Assembly: GCF_003345655.1 (NCBI RefSeq)
Contig: NZ_QQOH01000001.1
Coordinates: 124,001 to 188,000 of the forward strand
DNA length: 64,000 nt
Reading direction: 5' to 3'
Origin: Motiliproteus coralliicola
Lineage (GTDB): Bacteria; Pseudomonadota; Gammaproteobacteria; Pseudomonadales; Balneatricaceae
Shown: positions 51,660 through 60,105 of the stretch, piece by piece
Numbering within the stretch: the first letter of the stretch is position 1
Layout of the letters: each line of letters opens with the position of its first letter
Translations under genes and position numbers: made by a program
The notes under the pieces: model-generated
What the model saw: only the letters and a program-made list of their open reading frames with translations
Databases searched by the model: none
What the model was told of the DNA's origin: nothing

Positions 51660-53138
51660 TCACCGAGCTACCTCACGCTCTTGCTGTGGCTGTGGCTGTG
51701 GCTGTGGCTGTGGCGAGGCCGATGGTCGATGGTCGCTTTGCCGGACCACCGCGGCGGCGCTGAACAGGGTGAAGCTGACGATCAGGGCGAACAGGCTCTG
51801 CAACCAGAATGCACTGTCGGCTAACATCAGGCTACTCTCGGCACGGCTGAAACCGGTCAAGTTGGCGATCATGCCGGCCACCGAGGCGCCGAAGGCCGAA
51901 GCGAACATGGTGATGCTGGTCATCGAGGATGATGCCAGGTGGTGATCTTCATCGGCGGTGAGTTTGAACACCAGCGTCGCCAGATGGGGCCAGCAGAACC
52001 CGATTCCGAAACCCACCAGGATCAACGATCCGCAGATCAATACCAGCGTCGGTGACAGACCACTGCTGCCCAGCGGCACCAAAAACACCAGACCGATCAA
52101 ACCGGTGACGCTGAAGCAGGGCCCGAGTCGTATGGCCCGATCTGCCCTGCGGCCGTGGTAACGGGCGCTGAGCAGTTCGGCAGCGGTCCAGCCGACCGCG
52201 GTGAGTGCCGCCAGATAGCCGGCAATCAGCGGCGTCTGACCGTGCAGGTGCTGCAGGAAGTAGGGCATAAACACGCCGCTGCTGGTACCGAACAGCAACA
52301 ACGCCATCGTGGCGAAGGTGGCGAACAAACGCGAGCTGGGGATCAGGGCCGCGCGGGGTAGCAACCTTATGCTGGCACGATGCTCGACCCGGATCAGTAG
52401 CGCGATCAGGCCGCAGGCCATCAACAATGCCAGCGCGTTGAGGGTCAGGTCGGCAAAGATACTGGCGGTGGCGATGGCCATGATGGCGCCGGACAACAAC
52501 ACCAGCTGCGGCAACGCCAGCCGGTCGGCATCTTCGGTGGTCTGCGTCTGCGGCAGCAGCTTAACCACGGCGATGGCGTAGACGATGATGACCGGCAGCA
52601 TCACCCCGAAGGCAAAGCGCCAGATGCCCAGCTCGGCAAAGATGCCGCCGATCGCCGGACCAAACAGGGTGGCCACACCCCACATCCCCGAGACCAAGGC
52701 AAAGGCCCGTTGCCAGAGCCGCTCCTCAAACACCAGCGCCACGACCCCGTAGCCCAGCGACACCATGATGCCGCCACCGAGCCCTTGAACCGTGCGACCC
52801 AGCAGCATCTGACCGATGTTCGGTGATAGAGCCGCGATCAGGCTGCCGGCAAAGAGTAGTGCAGCGGCACTGAGGTAGGCGGTTCGGGCGCCGAATCCAT
52901 GCAGAAGCTTGGACGACAGCGCGGCGCCGATAATCGAGGCGACCACAAACAGGGTGGTGTTCCAGGCATAGAACTCTCGGCCGCCGATATCGGCCACCAC
53001 CGTCGGCAGAATCGTGGTCGACAGGTAGATATTGATCGCGTGCAGGGCAACACCACCGGACAGCACCAGGGCCAACGCGGCATTGCGACCGCTGAACAGG
53101 TCGTGCCAGCTAGCCTGAGCGTAGTTGTTCTGACTCAT
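51660..53138 (-). CDS. MFS efflux transporter controlled by SoxR
   Basis: A 492-residue inner-membrane transporter of the major facilitator superfamily. About twelve to fourteen hydrophobic segments; a QMLLGRTVQGLGGGIM motif follows the fourth or fifth. The C terminus ends in a Pro-Gln repeat. The ATG at 53138 (MSQNNYAQAS) has AGGTG upstream; the open frame runs beyond it into the SoxR promoter. It is divergent from soxR; in Pseudomonas, SoxR activates export genes for redox-cycling compounds, so this pump probably exports such compounds. Confidence 0.88.
   Translation of the reverse strand: MSQNNYAQASWHDLFSGRNAALALVLSGGVALHAINIYLSTTILPTVVADIGGREFYAWNTTLFVVASIIGAALSSKLLHGFGARTAYLSAAALLFAGSLIAALSPNIGQMLLGRTVQGLGGGIMVSLGYGVVALVFEERLWQRAFALVSGMWGVATLFGPAIGGIFAELGIWRFAFGVMLPVIIVYAIAVVKLLPQTQTTEDADRLALPQLVLLSGAIMAIATASIFADLTLNALALLMACGLIALLIRVEHRASIRLLPRAALIPSSRLFATFATMALLLFGTSSGVFMPYFLQHLHGQTPLIAGYLAALTAVGWTAAELLSARYHGRRADRAIRLGPCFSVTGLIGLVFLVPLGSSGLSPTLVLICGSLILVGFGIGFCWPHLATLVFKLTADEDHHLASSSMTSITMFASAFGASVAGMIANLTGFSRAESSLMLADSAFWLQSLFALIVSFTLFSAAAVVRQSDHRPSASPQPQPQPQPQQEREVAR
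51683..51712. repeat. Hexanucleotide microsatellite (five GCTGTG units)
   Basis: Five perfect 6-bp copies at the end of the MFS gene, encoding Pro-Gln repeats on the minus strand. Changes in copy number would keep the frame. It lies in a tail likely to be disordered. Confidence 0.95.
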
Positions 53139-53229
53139 GATCGGAGCACCTGTTGTGGCTGGACGATTAACGGCGAAATTGCGGGCGCGAATGACAGCAT
53201 GAAATACCTCCAGGCAAAAGAGGTTGTCG

Positions 53230-53260
53230 ATCTTACAACTTAAACTTAACTTTAAGTCAA
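53230..53260 (-). promoter_or_regulatory. SoxR-type promoter and operator of the MFS gene
   Basis: On the minus strand TTGACT (-35, 53255-53260) and TAAGAT (-10, 53230-53235) are separated by exactly 19 bp, the overlong spacer of MerR-family promoters. A palindrome ACTTAAA-N6-TTTAAGT (53238-53257) lies between them, just where SoxR binds. It drives the MFS gene and faces soxR. Confidence 0.85.
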
Positions 53261-53295
53261 GGTGGGATTTCAAAAATTAGCCGAGCGGAGGAGTA

Positions 53296-53766
53296 ATGAA
53301 AAAAAACGAGAAGTTGCTGACCATCGGCGAGGCGGCCGAGCGTGCCGACCTGAACCAGTCGGCGCTGCGATTCTACGAGAAACGGGGATTGATCAGCTCG
53401 ATCCGAACCGAAGGCAATCAGCGCCGTTATCCGTTGTCGATGTTGCGTCGGATCTCGGTGATTCGGGCGGCGCAGCGGCTAGGTTTGACCCTGGAGGAGA
53501 TCGAGCAGGCGCTGGCCAGCCTACCCGACAACCGAACCCCGACCAAGCGCGATTGGGAGCGACTGTCGGCACGTTGGGGTGAACAGCTGGATCAGCGCAT
53601 CCTGCAGATGCAGCGGCTGCGAAACAGCCTGTCCGGCTGTATCGGTTGCGGCTGTCTGTCGTTACAGAGCTGCGAGCTTTTCAATGCCGAAGACCATATC
53701 GCGTCCCACGGTAATGGGCCCCGTTATCTGATCGAAGGGACGCCGGAGGAAAAGGGGGGAACTTGA
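53296..53766 (+). CDS. soxR: Redox-sensitive transcriptional activator SoxR
   Basis: A 156-residue MerR-family regulator. The winged helix-turn-helix begins LLTIGEAAERADLN; the dimerisation helix follows. Cysteines at 115, 118, 120 and 126 form C-x2-C-x-C-x5-C, the [2Fe-2S] motif of SoxR. Oxidation of the cluster by redox-cycling drugs, phenazines or superoxide switches it on. GGAGGAG lies upstream of the ATG. It is divergent from the MFS pump, whose promoter carries a SoxR-type site; this gene may be controlled from the same region. There is no soxS nearby. Confidence 0.96.
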   Translation: MKKNEKLLTIGEAAERADLNQSALRFYEKRGLISSIRTEGNQRRYPLSMLRRISVIRAAQRLGLTLEEIEQALASLPDNRTPTKRDWERLSARWGEQLDQRILQMQRLRNSLSGCIGCGCLSLQSCELFNAEDHIASHGNGPRYLIEGTPEEKGGT

Positions 53767-53894
53767 TCAGGATGTCGGACTATGCCGTGCTAAAAAACGG
53801 AAACACCCAACGGCTGAGTCATTGCGGATGCAAAATAAGTCGTAAATTTACATCTATGTAAGATGCTGAAAAATAACATAAAAAAAATAAATTT

Positions 53895-53913
53895 AAAAAA
53901 AGTCACTTTTTTT
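53895..53913. other. A-tract/T-tract palindrome upstream of bufA
   Basis: AAAAAAAGT, C, ACTTTTTTT is a perfect 9-bp inverted repeat with a 1-nt centre. It stands about 110 bp before bufA in a very AT-rich stretch. It could be a bidirectional weak terminator for soxR or a bent-DNA promoter element. Confidence 0.4.
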
Positions 53914-54022
53914 TGAGTCTTGCTGAATCCAGCCAAAGATTGCCGGCGTATAGGTTATTGAACGCAGCGTACAAGCGCAGCGAAATCGAAAAAACAACGA
54001 TTAGAACCTCAAGGTGATCAAC

Positions 54023-54289
54023 ATGAAAAAGACTCAAAACAACATCGCAGTAGCTACCGCTGTTTCTGGCATCATCGCACTGGGTGCAACTCTGGCTGCA
54101 ACTCCGGCTCTGGCTGGCGACAAAGAGAAGTGTTACGGCGTGGCTAAGGCGGGTCAGAACGACTGTGCAACCAAGAGCAGTTCTTGCGCCGGTACCTCCA
54201 AGACTGACAACCAAGGCGACGCTTTCCTGGCTCTGCCGAAGGGTCTGTGCGGCAAGCTGGCCGGTGGTAGCCTGAACCCGAAAATGTAA
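54023..54289 (+). CDS. bufA: Bufferin-type RiPP precursor (DUF2282)
   Basis: An 88-residue exported precursor. A signal peptide of about 31 residues ends ATPALA. The mature part has four cysteines, C37 (EKCYG), C48 (NDCAT), C55 (SSCAG) and C76 (GLCGK), in the conserved positions of the BufA1 family. In known members, the MNIO enzyme BufB and its partner BufC turn cysteines into 5-thiooxazole groups, giving a secreted copper-binding peptide. AAGG precedes the ATG at 54023 (a GTG at 54014 is possible). The downstream genes are bufB, bufC and bufD. Metal ligand and induction signal here are inferred from the family. Confidence 0.92.
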   Translation: MKKTQNNIAVATAVSGIIALGATLAATPALAGDKEKCYGVAKAGQNDCATKSSSCAGTSKTDNQGDAFLALPKGLCGKLAGGSLNPKM

Positions 54290-54375
54290 GCTACCCACCC
54301 CGCACCCGGGGCGAGCAACCGCCGCCCCCCTCTCTTAATTCGCACCACCCAATAACTTCAGACAACGGCCCTCCC

Positions 54376-55251
54376 ATGAACGGATTACAACCTTACAGTA
54401 CCGGCGTTGGCCTGCGGGCTCCCCATATCGATCAATGGTTGGAGCGGGTCCGCCAAGGTGACAGCGACGGCATCGACTGGCTGGAAATTCACAGTGAGAA
54501 TTTCTTCGATCCGGCCAGCCGCGAGTGGGCCTGCCTGGAGCAGATCGCCGACGCCTATGCCCTGAGCTTCCACAGCATCGGCATGTCGCTGGGATCGGTG
54601 GACCCGTTGTCCGAGAGCAACCTGGCGCAACTCAAGCGCCTGGTTGACCACTTTAATCCGGCGCTGGTGTCGGATCACCTGAGCTGGAGCTCGGTCAACG
54701 GTCGTTACTTCAATGACCTGTTGCCGCTGCCCTACACCGAGGAGGCGTTGAGCCACTTCAGTGAGCGGGTCGATCAGGTGCAGCAACTGTTGGGGCGTCA
54801 GATTCTGATCGAGAATCCAACCGCCTACATGGCTTTCGCCGAAAGCACGATTTCAGAGTGGCAGTTTTTGAATCGGCTGGTCGAGAAGACCGGCTGCGGA
54901 CTGCTGCTCGACCTGAACAACATCTACGTCAATTCGGTCAATCTGGGACTGCAACTGGAGCCCTATCTGGCCGAGATCAACTGGTCCGCGGTGACCGAAA
55001 TTCATCTGGCCGGGTTCACTCGCAAGCAGCTCGATGACGGTGAGATTCTGATAGACACCCACGGTTCGCGGGTTTCCGATCCGGTCTGGGATCTGTACCG
55101 CCGGGTCAGCGCCCACTGCGATGCGGCGGCGCTGATCGAGTGGGATACCGATATTCCCGAGCTGGAAGTGCTGTTGGAGGAGGCGGCCAAAGCCCGCGCC
55201 ATTCAACCCCAGCAGCTCGAAACGGAAAATGTCGCAAGGGGGGCTGCCTGA
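54376..55251 (+). CDS. bufB: MNIO family enzyme (DUF692) modifying the bufferin precursor
   Basis: A 291-residue TIM-barrel enzyme of the multinuclear non-haem iron oxidase family. Candidate iron ligands are distributed as in the family: the WLEIHSENFF segment near residue 35, the later SFHSIGMSLGS, SDHLSW, ILIENPTAYM, LLDLNNIYVN, EIHLAG and DTHGSRV segments, and ALIEWDTDIP. Such enzymes oxidise peptide cysteines. It has no clear ribosome site, and a small CCCCG/CGGGG hairpin lies in the gap after bufA, which may lower expression relative to the precursor. Its stop overlaps the start of bufC. Confidence 0.93.
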   Translation: MNGLQPYSTGVGLRAPHIDQWLERVRQGDSDGIDWLEIHSENFFDPASREWACLEQIADAYALSFHSIGMSLGSVDPLSESNLAQLKRLVDHFNPALVSDHLSWSSVNGRYFNDLLPLPYTEEALSHFSERVDQVQQLLGRQILIENPTAYMAFAESTISEWQFLNRLVEKTGCGLLLDLNNIYVNSVNLGLQLEPYLAEINWSAVTEIHLAGFTRKQLDDGEILIDTHGSRVSDPVWDLYRRVSAHCDAAALIEWDTDIPELEVLLEEAAKARAIQPQQLETENVARGAA

Positions 55252-56048
55252 TGTTGGCCGAACTTCAACAGCAATTTGCCGACCAGTTGCTGGCCGCGCA
55301 AAAGCCGGCCGACGCGGCGGCCAACGGGGGCGACAGCAGTCCGCTGGCGATCAGCGGGCCGGCACCGGCCGCCCAGCTGTTCCAGCTCTATCGCAACAAC
55401 TTCTACGTCAGCCTGCGTGAACGGCTCGAAGCGGTTTTTCCGGTGACCACGGCGTTGGTGGGGGAGGAGTTCTTCGCCCAGATCAGCAATCGCTACGTGC
55501 GTGAATTCCCACTGACCCAAGCGCCGCTGGCCGATTACGGTGATCAATACGGCGGCCATATCGCCCAACTGATCGAAACCAACGAAGCCGTAGCCAGCGT
55601 GCCCTATCTGGCCGACGTGGCCCGGCTGGAATGGTTGCTGGAACTGGCCGAACAACGGCCGTTGCAGCCCAACGCGTTTCCTTTCGAGCGCCTGTCCGCT
55701 TTGTCGCCCGAACAGCAGGCCGGTGTCCGGCTGCGCCTGGCACCGGGTGTCGGCCTGCTGAAAACGGACTATGCCGCGGCGGTGATCCATCAGGGCGTCA
55801 CCACAGGTGAGCTGGATGGGCTCGACCCCAACCAGAGCGAATACCTGCTGGTGTTACCCGCCGGAACCGCCTGGCCCGAGCCATTGCCACGACCACAGAT
55901 TCAACCGCTGGATGAGGCCGCGTTTGGATTGCTCGAAGCGATCGAAGCGGGGAAAGAACTGGCATCACTGCCGCTGCAGGATACCGACTGGACTCCGGCG
56001 CTGCTGATTCAGCGCGGGCTGATCAGCGATTTTGAAATCGGTGAGTGA
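55251..56048 (+). CDS. bufC: MNIO partner protein (DUF2063)
   Basis: A 265-residue protein with the DUF2063 N-terminal domain (LQQQFADQLLAA through LFQLYRNNFYVSLRERLEAVFP) and a C-terminal domain whose segment LGLLK-type strands resembles a RiPP recognition fold. In studied MNIO systems the partner binds the precursor and delivers it to the iron enzyme. The ATG at 55251 shares the TGATG with the bufB stop; coupling is clear. Both domains are intact and length is normal. Confidence 0.9.
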   Translation: MLAELQQQFADQLLAAQKPADAAANGGDSSPLAISGPAPAAQLFQLYRNNFYVSLRERLEAVFPVTTALVGEEFFAQISNRYVREFPLTQAPLADYGDQYGGHIAQLIETNEAVASVPYLADVARLEWLLELAEQRPLQPNAFPFERLSALSPEQQAGVRLRLAPGVGLLKTDYAAAVIHQGVTTGELDGLDPNQSEYLLVLPAGTAWPEPLPRPQIQPLDEAAFGLLEAIEAGKELASLPLQDTDWTPALLIQRGLISDFEIGE

Positions 56049-56118
56049 CCTGCGCCGATAGAGATGAACATCCCGAATTAAGCGTTAAAGCGTTATCAAG
56101 ACACTGAAGGAGAGACCC

Positions 56119-56592
56119 ATGCGCCAACTTATCGATAAATACGATCAACTGGTCGCCCAAAGCCAAAACCTGCTGACCCCATTGATGCTGCTCGGCGTGC
56201 GTTTCTGGGCCGCCGAAGCTTTCTTCCGCGCCGGTCAGGTCAAAATCGCCAACTGGGACAGCACCCTGTTCCTGTTCGAATACGAATATCAGGTGCCACT
56301 GCTTCCGTTTGAAACCGCTGCGGTGATGGCCTCCATCGTCGAGCTCTGCCTGCCGCCGCTGCTGGCGCTGGGTCTGTTCAGCCGCCCGGTGGCACTGGTG
56401 CTGTTCGGCTTCAACGCGATGGCGGTTATCTCCTACCCGGTGCTCTGGGAGCAGGGTTTCCTAGATCACCAACTCTGGGGGCTGATGCTGCTGATGACCG
56501 TGCTGCTTGGCCCGGGTCGCTGGTCGGTGGATCAGTTCCTGCGCAACCGCTGGCTGCCGTCTCCGCAACCACAGCAACAGCAGCAGGCTTAA
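56119..56592 (+). CDS. bufD: DoxX family membrane protein of the buf operon
   Basis: A 157-residue inner-membrane protein of the DoxX family with about four helices and a WAAEAFFRAGQVKI segment after the first. DoxX-like genes commonly close bufferin operons; the role is unknown and may concern electron supply or export. The C terminus is a Pro/Gln run. A GAGAG-type site precedes the ATG. Its stop lies 1 bp before the next membrane gene. Confidence 0.88.
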   Translation: MRQLIDKYDQLVAQSQNLLTPLMLLGVRFWAAEAFFRAGQVKIANWDSTLFLFEYEYQVPLLPFETAAVMASIVELCLPPLLALGLFSRPVALVLFGFNAMAVISYPVLWEQGFLDHQLWGLMLLMTVLLGPGRWSVDQFLRNRWLPSPQPQQQQQA

Positions 56593-56593
56593 T

Positions 56594-56989
56594 ATGAACG
56601 CCTCGGTCCGCAGCAAAAACACAGCGGCCGAGGCATCCTCGGTACCGCCATCGACGGACCAGCTCTGGTACCGGCGCTGGTACGCCGAGGCCGCCGGTGA
56701 ATTCAAGGCCAATCACGGCCTTTACTGGAGCCACCTCGGCCACCTTAACAACCTGCTGGCGATCCTCAATATCAGCCTGTTCTTTATGACCGGGTTGATC
56801 GCCCAGGGTTACTACTTCACCTACATCTCGCTGAGCGCCATCATCCTGGTGGCACTCATCACCCTGCTGCCATTGCCCTGTGCCCGACGACTCGGTTTCT
56901 ACCTTGGTTGCCTGGCGCTGGAAGGCATCGCCCTCTACCTGCTGGTAGCCAGCGCGATCCACTGGGTCCAGATGGGTGGGCAACTCTGA
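56594..56989 (+). CDS. Small membrane protein coupled to the bufferin operon
   Basis: A 131-residue protein that I do not recognise. A polar N terminus of about 40 residues contains WYRRWYAEAAGEFKANHGLYWSHLGH with three His, then three hydrophobic helices. The ATG is one base after the stop of bufD and has no ribosome site of its own, so translation is coupled. It is not part of the standard buf gene set as I know it. Possible roles are metal delivery, sensing or transport, all unsupported by motif. Confidence 0.72.
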   Translation: MNASVRSKNTAAEASSVPPSTDQLWYRRWYAEAAGEFKANHGLYWSHLGHLNNLLAILNISLFFMTGLIAQGYYFTYISLSAIILVALITLLPLPCARRLGFYLGCLALEGIALYLLVASAIHWVQMGGQL

Positions 56990-57107
56990 CGTCGCCAAAA
57001 ATCTTACGATCCTATCCCCGCCGACTTGAGATTCATGCATAGAGCCAATCGTTGGTGTTGCAGCGATTATACTCAGGGTGACTCCTATCCCTTCGGAGGG
57101 CCTGATC

Positions 57108-57587
57108 ATGTCTATTGCAACCCGGGTCCGGGCATACCTGAATACCCACAATATCGGTTACGAAACCATCATTCACAACCACAGCCACTGCTCCATGGAA
57201 ACGGCCCGCGCTGCCGGCATCAAGCCGGAACAGACCGCCAAAGCCGTAATGCTGGAAGATCACCAGGGTCATCATCTTATGGCGGTGCTGCCGGCCAGCC
57301 ATAAGATCAGCCTTGATCGGCTGGGGCAGCAGTTCCAAGCCGAATGGCATCTGCTCGAAGAGGAGCGCCTGACGCCGATGTTCGACGACTGCGAACCCGG
57401 TGCGGTGCCATCGCTGGGCGCGGCCTACAACCTGAACACCATCTACGATGACTCTCTGGCTAACCAGTCGGAGGTCTATCTGGAATCCGGTGACCACAGC
57501 ACTCTGATCCGACTACGGGCCGAACAGTTCGCCGAACTGATGCGCCGTGGTCAGCACGGCCAGTTCAGCAACAAGGCCTATCACTAA
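57108..57587 (+). CDS. YbaK/EbsC (aminoacyl-tRNA editing domain) protein
   Basis: A 159-residue protein of the YbaK/ProX family, related to the editing domain of prolyl-tRNA synthetase. Landmarks are a KAVMLEDHQGHHLMAVLPA segment with the conserved Lys, and the PGAVPSLG block that lines the site. These hydrolyse mischarged tRNA, often Cys-tRNA(Pro) or related. The ATG at 57108 has GGAGGG seven bases upstream; a GTG at 57078 is also open. It is the last gene before the AT-rich island. Confidence 0.88.
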   Translation: MSIATRVRAYLNTHNIGYETIIHNHSHCSMETARAAGIKPEQTAKAVMLEDHQGHHLMAVLPASHKISLDRLGQQFQAEWHLLEEERLTPMFDDCEPGAVPSLGAAYNLNTIYDDSLANQSEVYLESGDHSTLIRLRAEQFAELMRRGQHGQFSNKAYH

Positions 57588-58077
57588 CCGAGATGACGGA
57601 GCGGCGATCACCGCCGCTTCGCTCGTAAGTTGAATTTTTTGCCTGGAAGGGTAGAAGAAATCTCGCACTGCATTGTGGAGAGAATGAAGTAGAAAAAATC
57701 AAGGGGGAAGTTAATAGAAGTAGATCCAATTGATTGGTTTAGTATTAATTTAATTCAAGAAATTCCATTTGATTTCAGAATATGGCGTACTAGGCTAAAA
57801 CACGTAAGCAAGGAGTAAAGCTTACGCAAATGCCGGACAGTCGTACGCTCGGCGAAGGATTGCAAACAAGAGTGAACGACGATGCAGGCAACCTTTCTAT
57901 ACGCCACCTCGGCGACACCGTCCAAAATTATGATTCTTACTCACTTCCATTTCAGCTTATTGGATAGAAATATTTTTGCAAATATTAAAATAATGTTATC
58001 TCAATAGACGGATTAATAAAGATTCTAGAAGAGATGTGGCTATTGTGTGAGACGATGAAAATCCAGGTTTAAGGGCA
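57588..58077. other. AT-rich intergenic region with possible decayed coding sequence
   Basis: About 490 bp with no intact gene. A frame ending at the TAA at 57817-57819 reads VDPIDWFSINLIQEIPFDFR and further residues, protein-like but without a start (a TAG interrupts it upstream). A second frame from about 57830 encodes 45 residues (MPDSRTLGEGLQTRVNDDAG and on) without a ribosome site. An inverted repeat CGTAAGC/GCTTACG (57803-57826) lies between them. These look like remnants of transferred genes. Confidence 0.5.
57600..57618 (+). terminator. Hairpin after the YbaK-like gene
   Basis: AGCGGCG, loop ATCAC, CGCCGCT forms a perfect 7-bp stem 12 bp after the stop codon. No strong T-tract follows. 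It may be a weak terminator marking the left edge of the AT-rich island. Confidence 0.5.
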
Positions 58078-59835
58078 ATGAAACTAATATATATATCAGC
58101 TTTTATTCTAATTGTATTTTCTGCAATCGGTTATACATTTATACAAAAAACTACGGTATCGATAGATGATGGAGAGTCTATTCCACGTTTAATAGGTACA
58201 AATAAGGATGTTACAAATATAATAGTGGTTCATGGCATTGGGTATCATTGTATTGGATATGCTGATCCTTTAATCGACAGCATTATGGACGAAGTTTCAG
58301 ATCATGATTGGAGTAATGCAAAATTAAATTATGTGTCGTACTTGAACGATGCAATTAAAATAGCTGGCGATAATAATACTAAAAATGAGAAAGAGAACCT
58401 GTACACGGGTAATGATAAAGTATATTTTCCAAGAGATGGTGGTTGTAGAATAGATCAAAGTTCAAAAGAATCCATAAATTTACTATTAGATACTTATAAA
58501 TCAACACCAGCGCTGATAGAAAAAAAAGAAGTGAAGGAAGTTAGCACAAATATAGATGGCTTATATAAGACAGATACTGAAGTGATAGTAAATGGGCAGG
58601 ACGATCTGTGCGAGTATATATACAAGAAATCTATTATCAATTCAGGAAAAAAGAATAACGAAATTTGTTACAAACTATCGGTGGATTATGTTAACAAATA
58701 TGGGAAAAACAATTACACCGTAGGGTTTGTAAGAAAAATATCTAGTGAGCCAGCTGTTTCAAAAAAGGTGAATATATACGAGCTAACATGGAATCCTGCG
58801 ACGAGGTGGTTAAAGGAGTCTTTTAATTCTTCTGAAGGAATAAGTGAAAAATCGGGAGCGTACATATTAAATCAAGAGCTGAAATCAACAGTTGTTAACA
58901 CGGCAATAGCTGATGCAATTGCATATTTAAGTGATAGCGGTGTTCTAGTTAATTATGATTTGCTACAGGCATTTTGTTTGGCTTATTTGGGGAGTCACTC
59001 TTCATCATTTGAATATAATTTTCATTGTTCTTCTGACTTGCTTAACAGGAAGGTAGCAGATTTTCATCTAAATAACGAAGTCATTCTAATATCACATAGT
59101 CTTGGAACAAGAATTGTTTTAGATACCTTGGGTCTATTATCAAAAGATATTTCTGAAGAATCGTCGTTCGGGTTAATATCTCATATTCATAAGAAGTTTG
59201 AAATTATTGGGGCTGAAGTGCCAGATGGATATTTGAGTAAAACAGATGCAAATGGAATAGGTTTTTATGAATCGCTAATCGAGAGTATACCTGACTTTAT
59301 TAATTCCATCGGTACATTGTATGTATTTACGAATCAAATACCTTTATTAGCTGCGAATATATCATCGCCATTTAAAGAAAAAAATCACGAGATAGGTGCA
59401 GAATTTTCTAATTTTCTAGAGATGCGTGATAGAAGATTAAGAATTGTTTCATTTCATGACCCCGATGATTTACTTAGTTATGATTTAAAATGTTGGTATA
59501 AGAATAATATTTTAAAGGAGCTTGAAACAACAAAGGAATTAATTGAGTTGCAGGCGATAGCCAATGTGGCTGATAATGGTTCAGAGATTGGAGATGAAAG
59601 AAAAAAGATTAGAGATGCGATATTCGGTGTCTGCAAAGAAGAAGAGTTAAAAACAAAGACAGATAAAACTCTTTATGGGAGTATTTGGGAGAAATCAGAG
59701 GAAAAGCTGGAGCTTATTAATGTGGGAGTTAGGTTGGAATCAGACTGGAATATTCCATGGACATTTAGTGATCCTTATGGAATTCATTCTAACTATTTCA
59801 CTGATAAAAGCATCCATGATTCATTCATTAAATAG
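58078..59835 (+). CDS. Exported alpha/beta-hydrolase-like protein in AT-rich island
   Basis: A 585-residue protein with an N-terminal hydrophobic segment of about 18 residues, a signal peptide or anchor. Oxyanion-type VVHGIG is at 51-55 and a nucleophile elbow SHSLG at 339-343 gives Ser341. D461 (FHDPDD) and H570 (GIHSNYF) are plausible triad partners, so it is likely a serine hydrolase such as a lipase or esterase. A large insertion between the first two motifs sets it apart. Base composition is unlike the neighbours (14 of 60 G/C at 58441-58500), pointing to transfer. Substrate unknown; an effector or defence role is speculative. Confidence 0.75.
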   Translation: MKLIYISAFILIVFSAIGYTFIQKTTVSIDDGESIPRLIGTNKDVTNIIVVHGIGYHCIGYADPLIDSIMDEVSDHDWSNAKLNYVSYLNDAIKIAGDNNTKNEKENLYTGNDKVYFPRDGGCRIDQSSKESINLLLDTYKSTPALIEKKEVKEVSTNIDGLYKTDTEVIVNGQDDLCEYIYKKSIINSGKKNNEICYKLSVDYVNKYGKNNYTVGFVRKISSEPAVSKKVNIYELTWNPATRWLKESFNSSEGISEKSGAYILNQELKSTVVNTAIADAIAYLSDSGVLVNYDLLQAFCLAYLGSHSSSFEYNFHCSSDLLNRKVADFHLNNEVILISHSLGTRIVLDTLGLLSKDISEESSFGLISHIHKKFEIIGAEVPDGYLSKTDANGIGFYESLIESIPDFINSIGTLYVFTNQIPLLAANISSPFKEKNHEIGAEFSNFLEMRDRRLRIVSFHDPDDLLSYDLKCWYKNNILKELETTKELIELQAIANVADNGSEIGDERKKIRDAIFGVCKEEELKTKTDKTLYGSIWEKSEEKLELINVGVRLESDWNIPWTFSDPYGIHSNYFTDKSIHDSFIK

Positions 59836-59855
59836 AAGAGCATGAGGAATGTAGA

Positions 59856-59999
59856 ATGAAAATAAGTGAGATTAAGGCTGTTTTTTTTGTTTTTATTATC
59901 GCTGGTGCATTAGTACCAAATATTTCTTGGTCACACGATGGTCCTGTAGATAGAGATGGTTGCCATCAAGATAGTAAAGGACGATGGCATTGTCACTAG
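59856..59999 (+). CDS. Secreted 47-residue Cys/His peptide
   Basis: A 47-residue protein with a signal peptide (AVFFVFIIAGALVPNISWS) and a mature part of about 20 residues reading DGCHQDSKGRWHCH. The motif GCH-x7-HCH recurs in small secreted domains (YHYH-like) and could bind a metal. AGGA lies about nine bases upstream of the ATG. It is 20 bp after the hydrolase gene and shares its AT-rich composition, so it may be co-expressed. Confidence 0.7.
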   Translation: MKISEIKAVFFVFIIAGALVPNISWSHDGPVDRDGCHQDSKGRWHCH

Positions 60000-60105
60000 A
60001 ATAGTTACAATGAAGCTCGCTATTTATGATCTAGAATTTAGGCTGGCAAAGTATACAGCTGATGCTATTGAATAGCTCTTTAATCTGCCTACAGCTATAA
60101 GCCAA

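Noticed and set aside
53773-53862. A 29-codon frame with a CxC motif between soxR and bufA
   Set aside because: No good ribosome site and no recognisable relative; too short to support.
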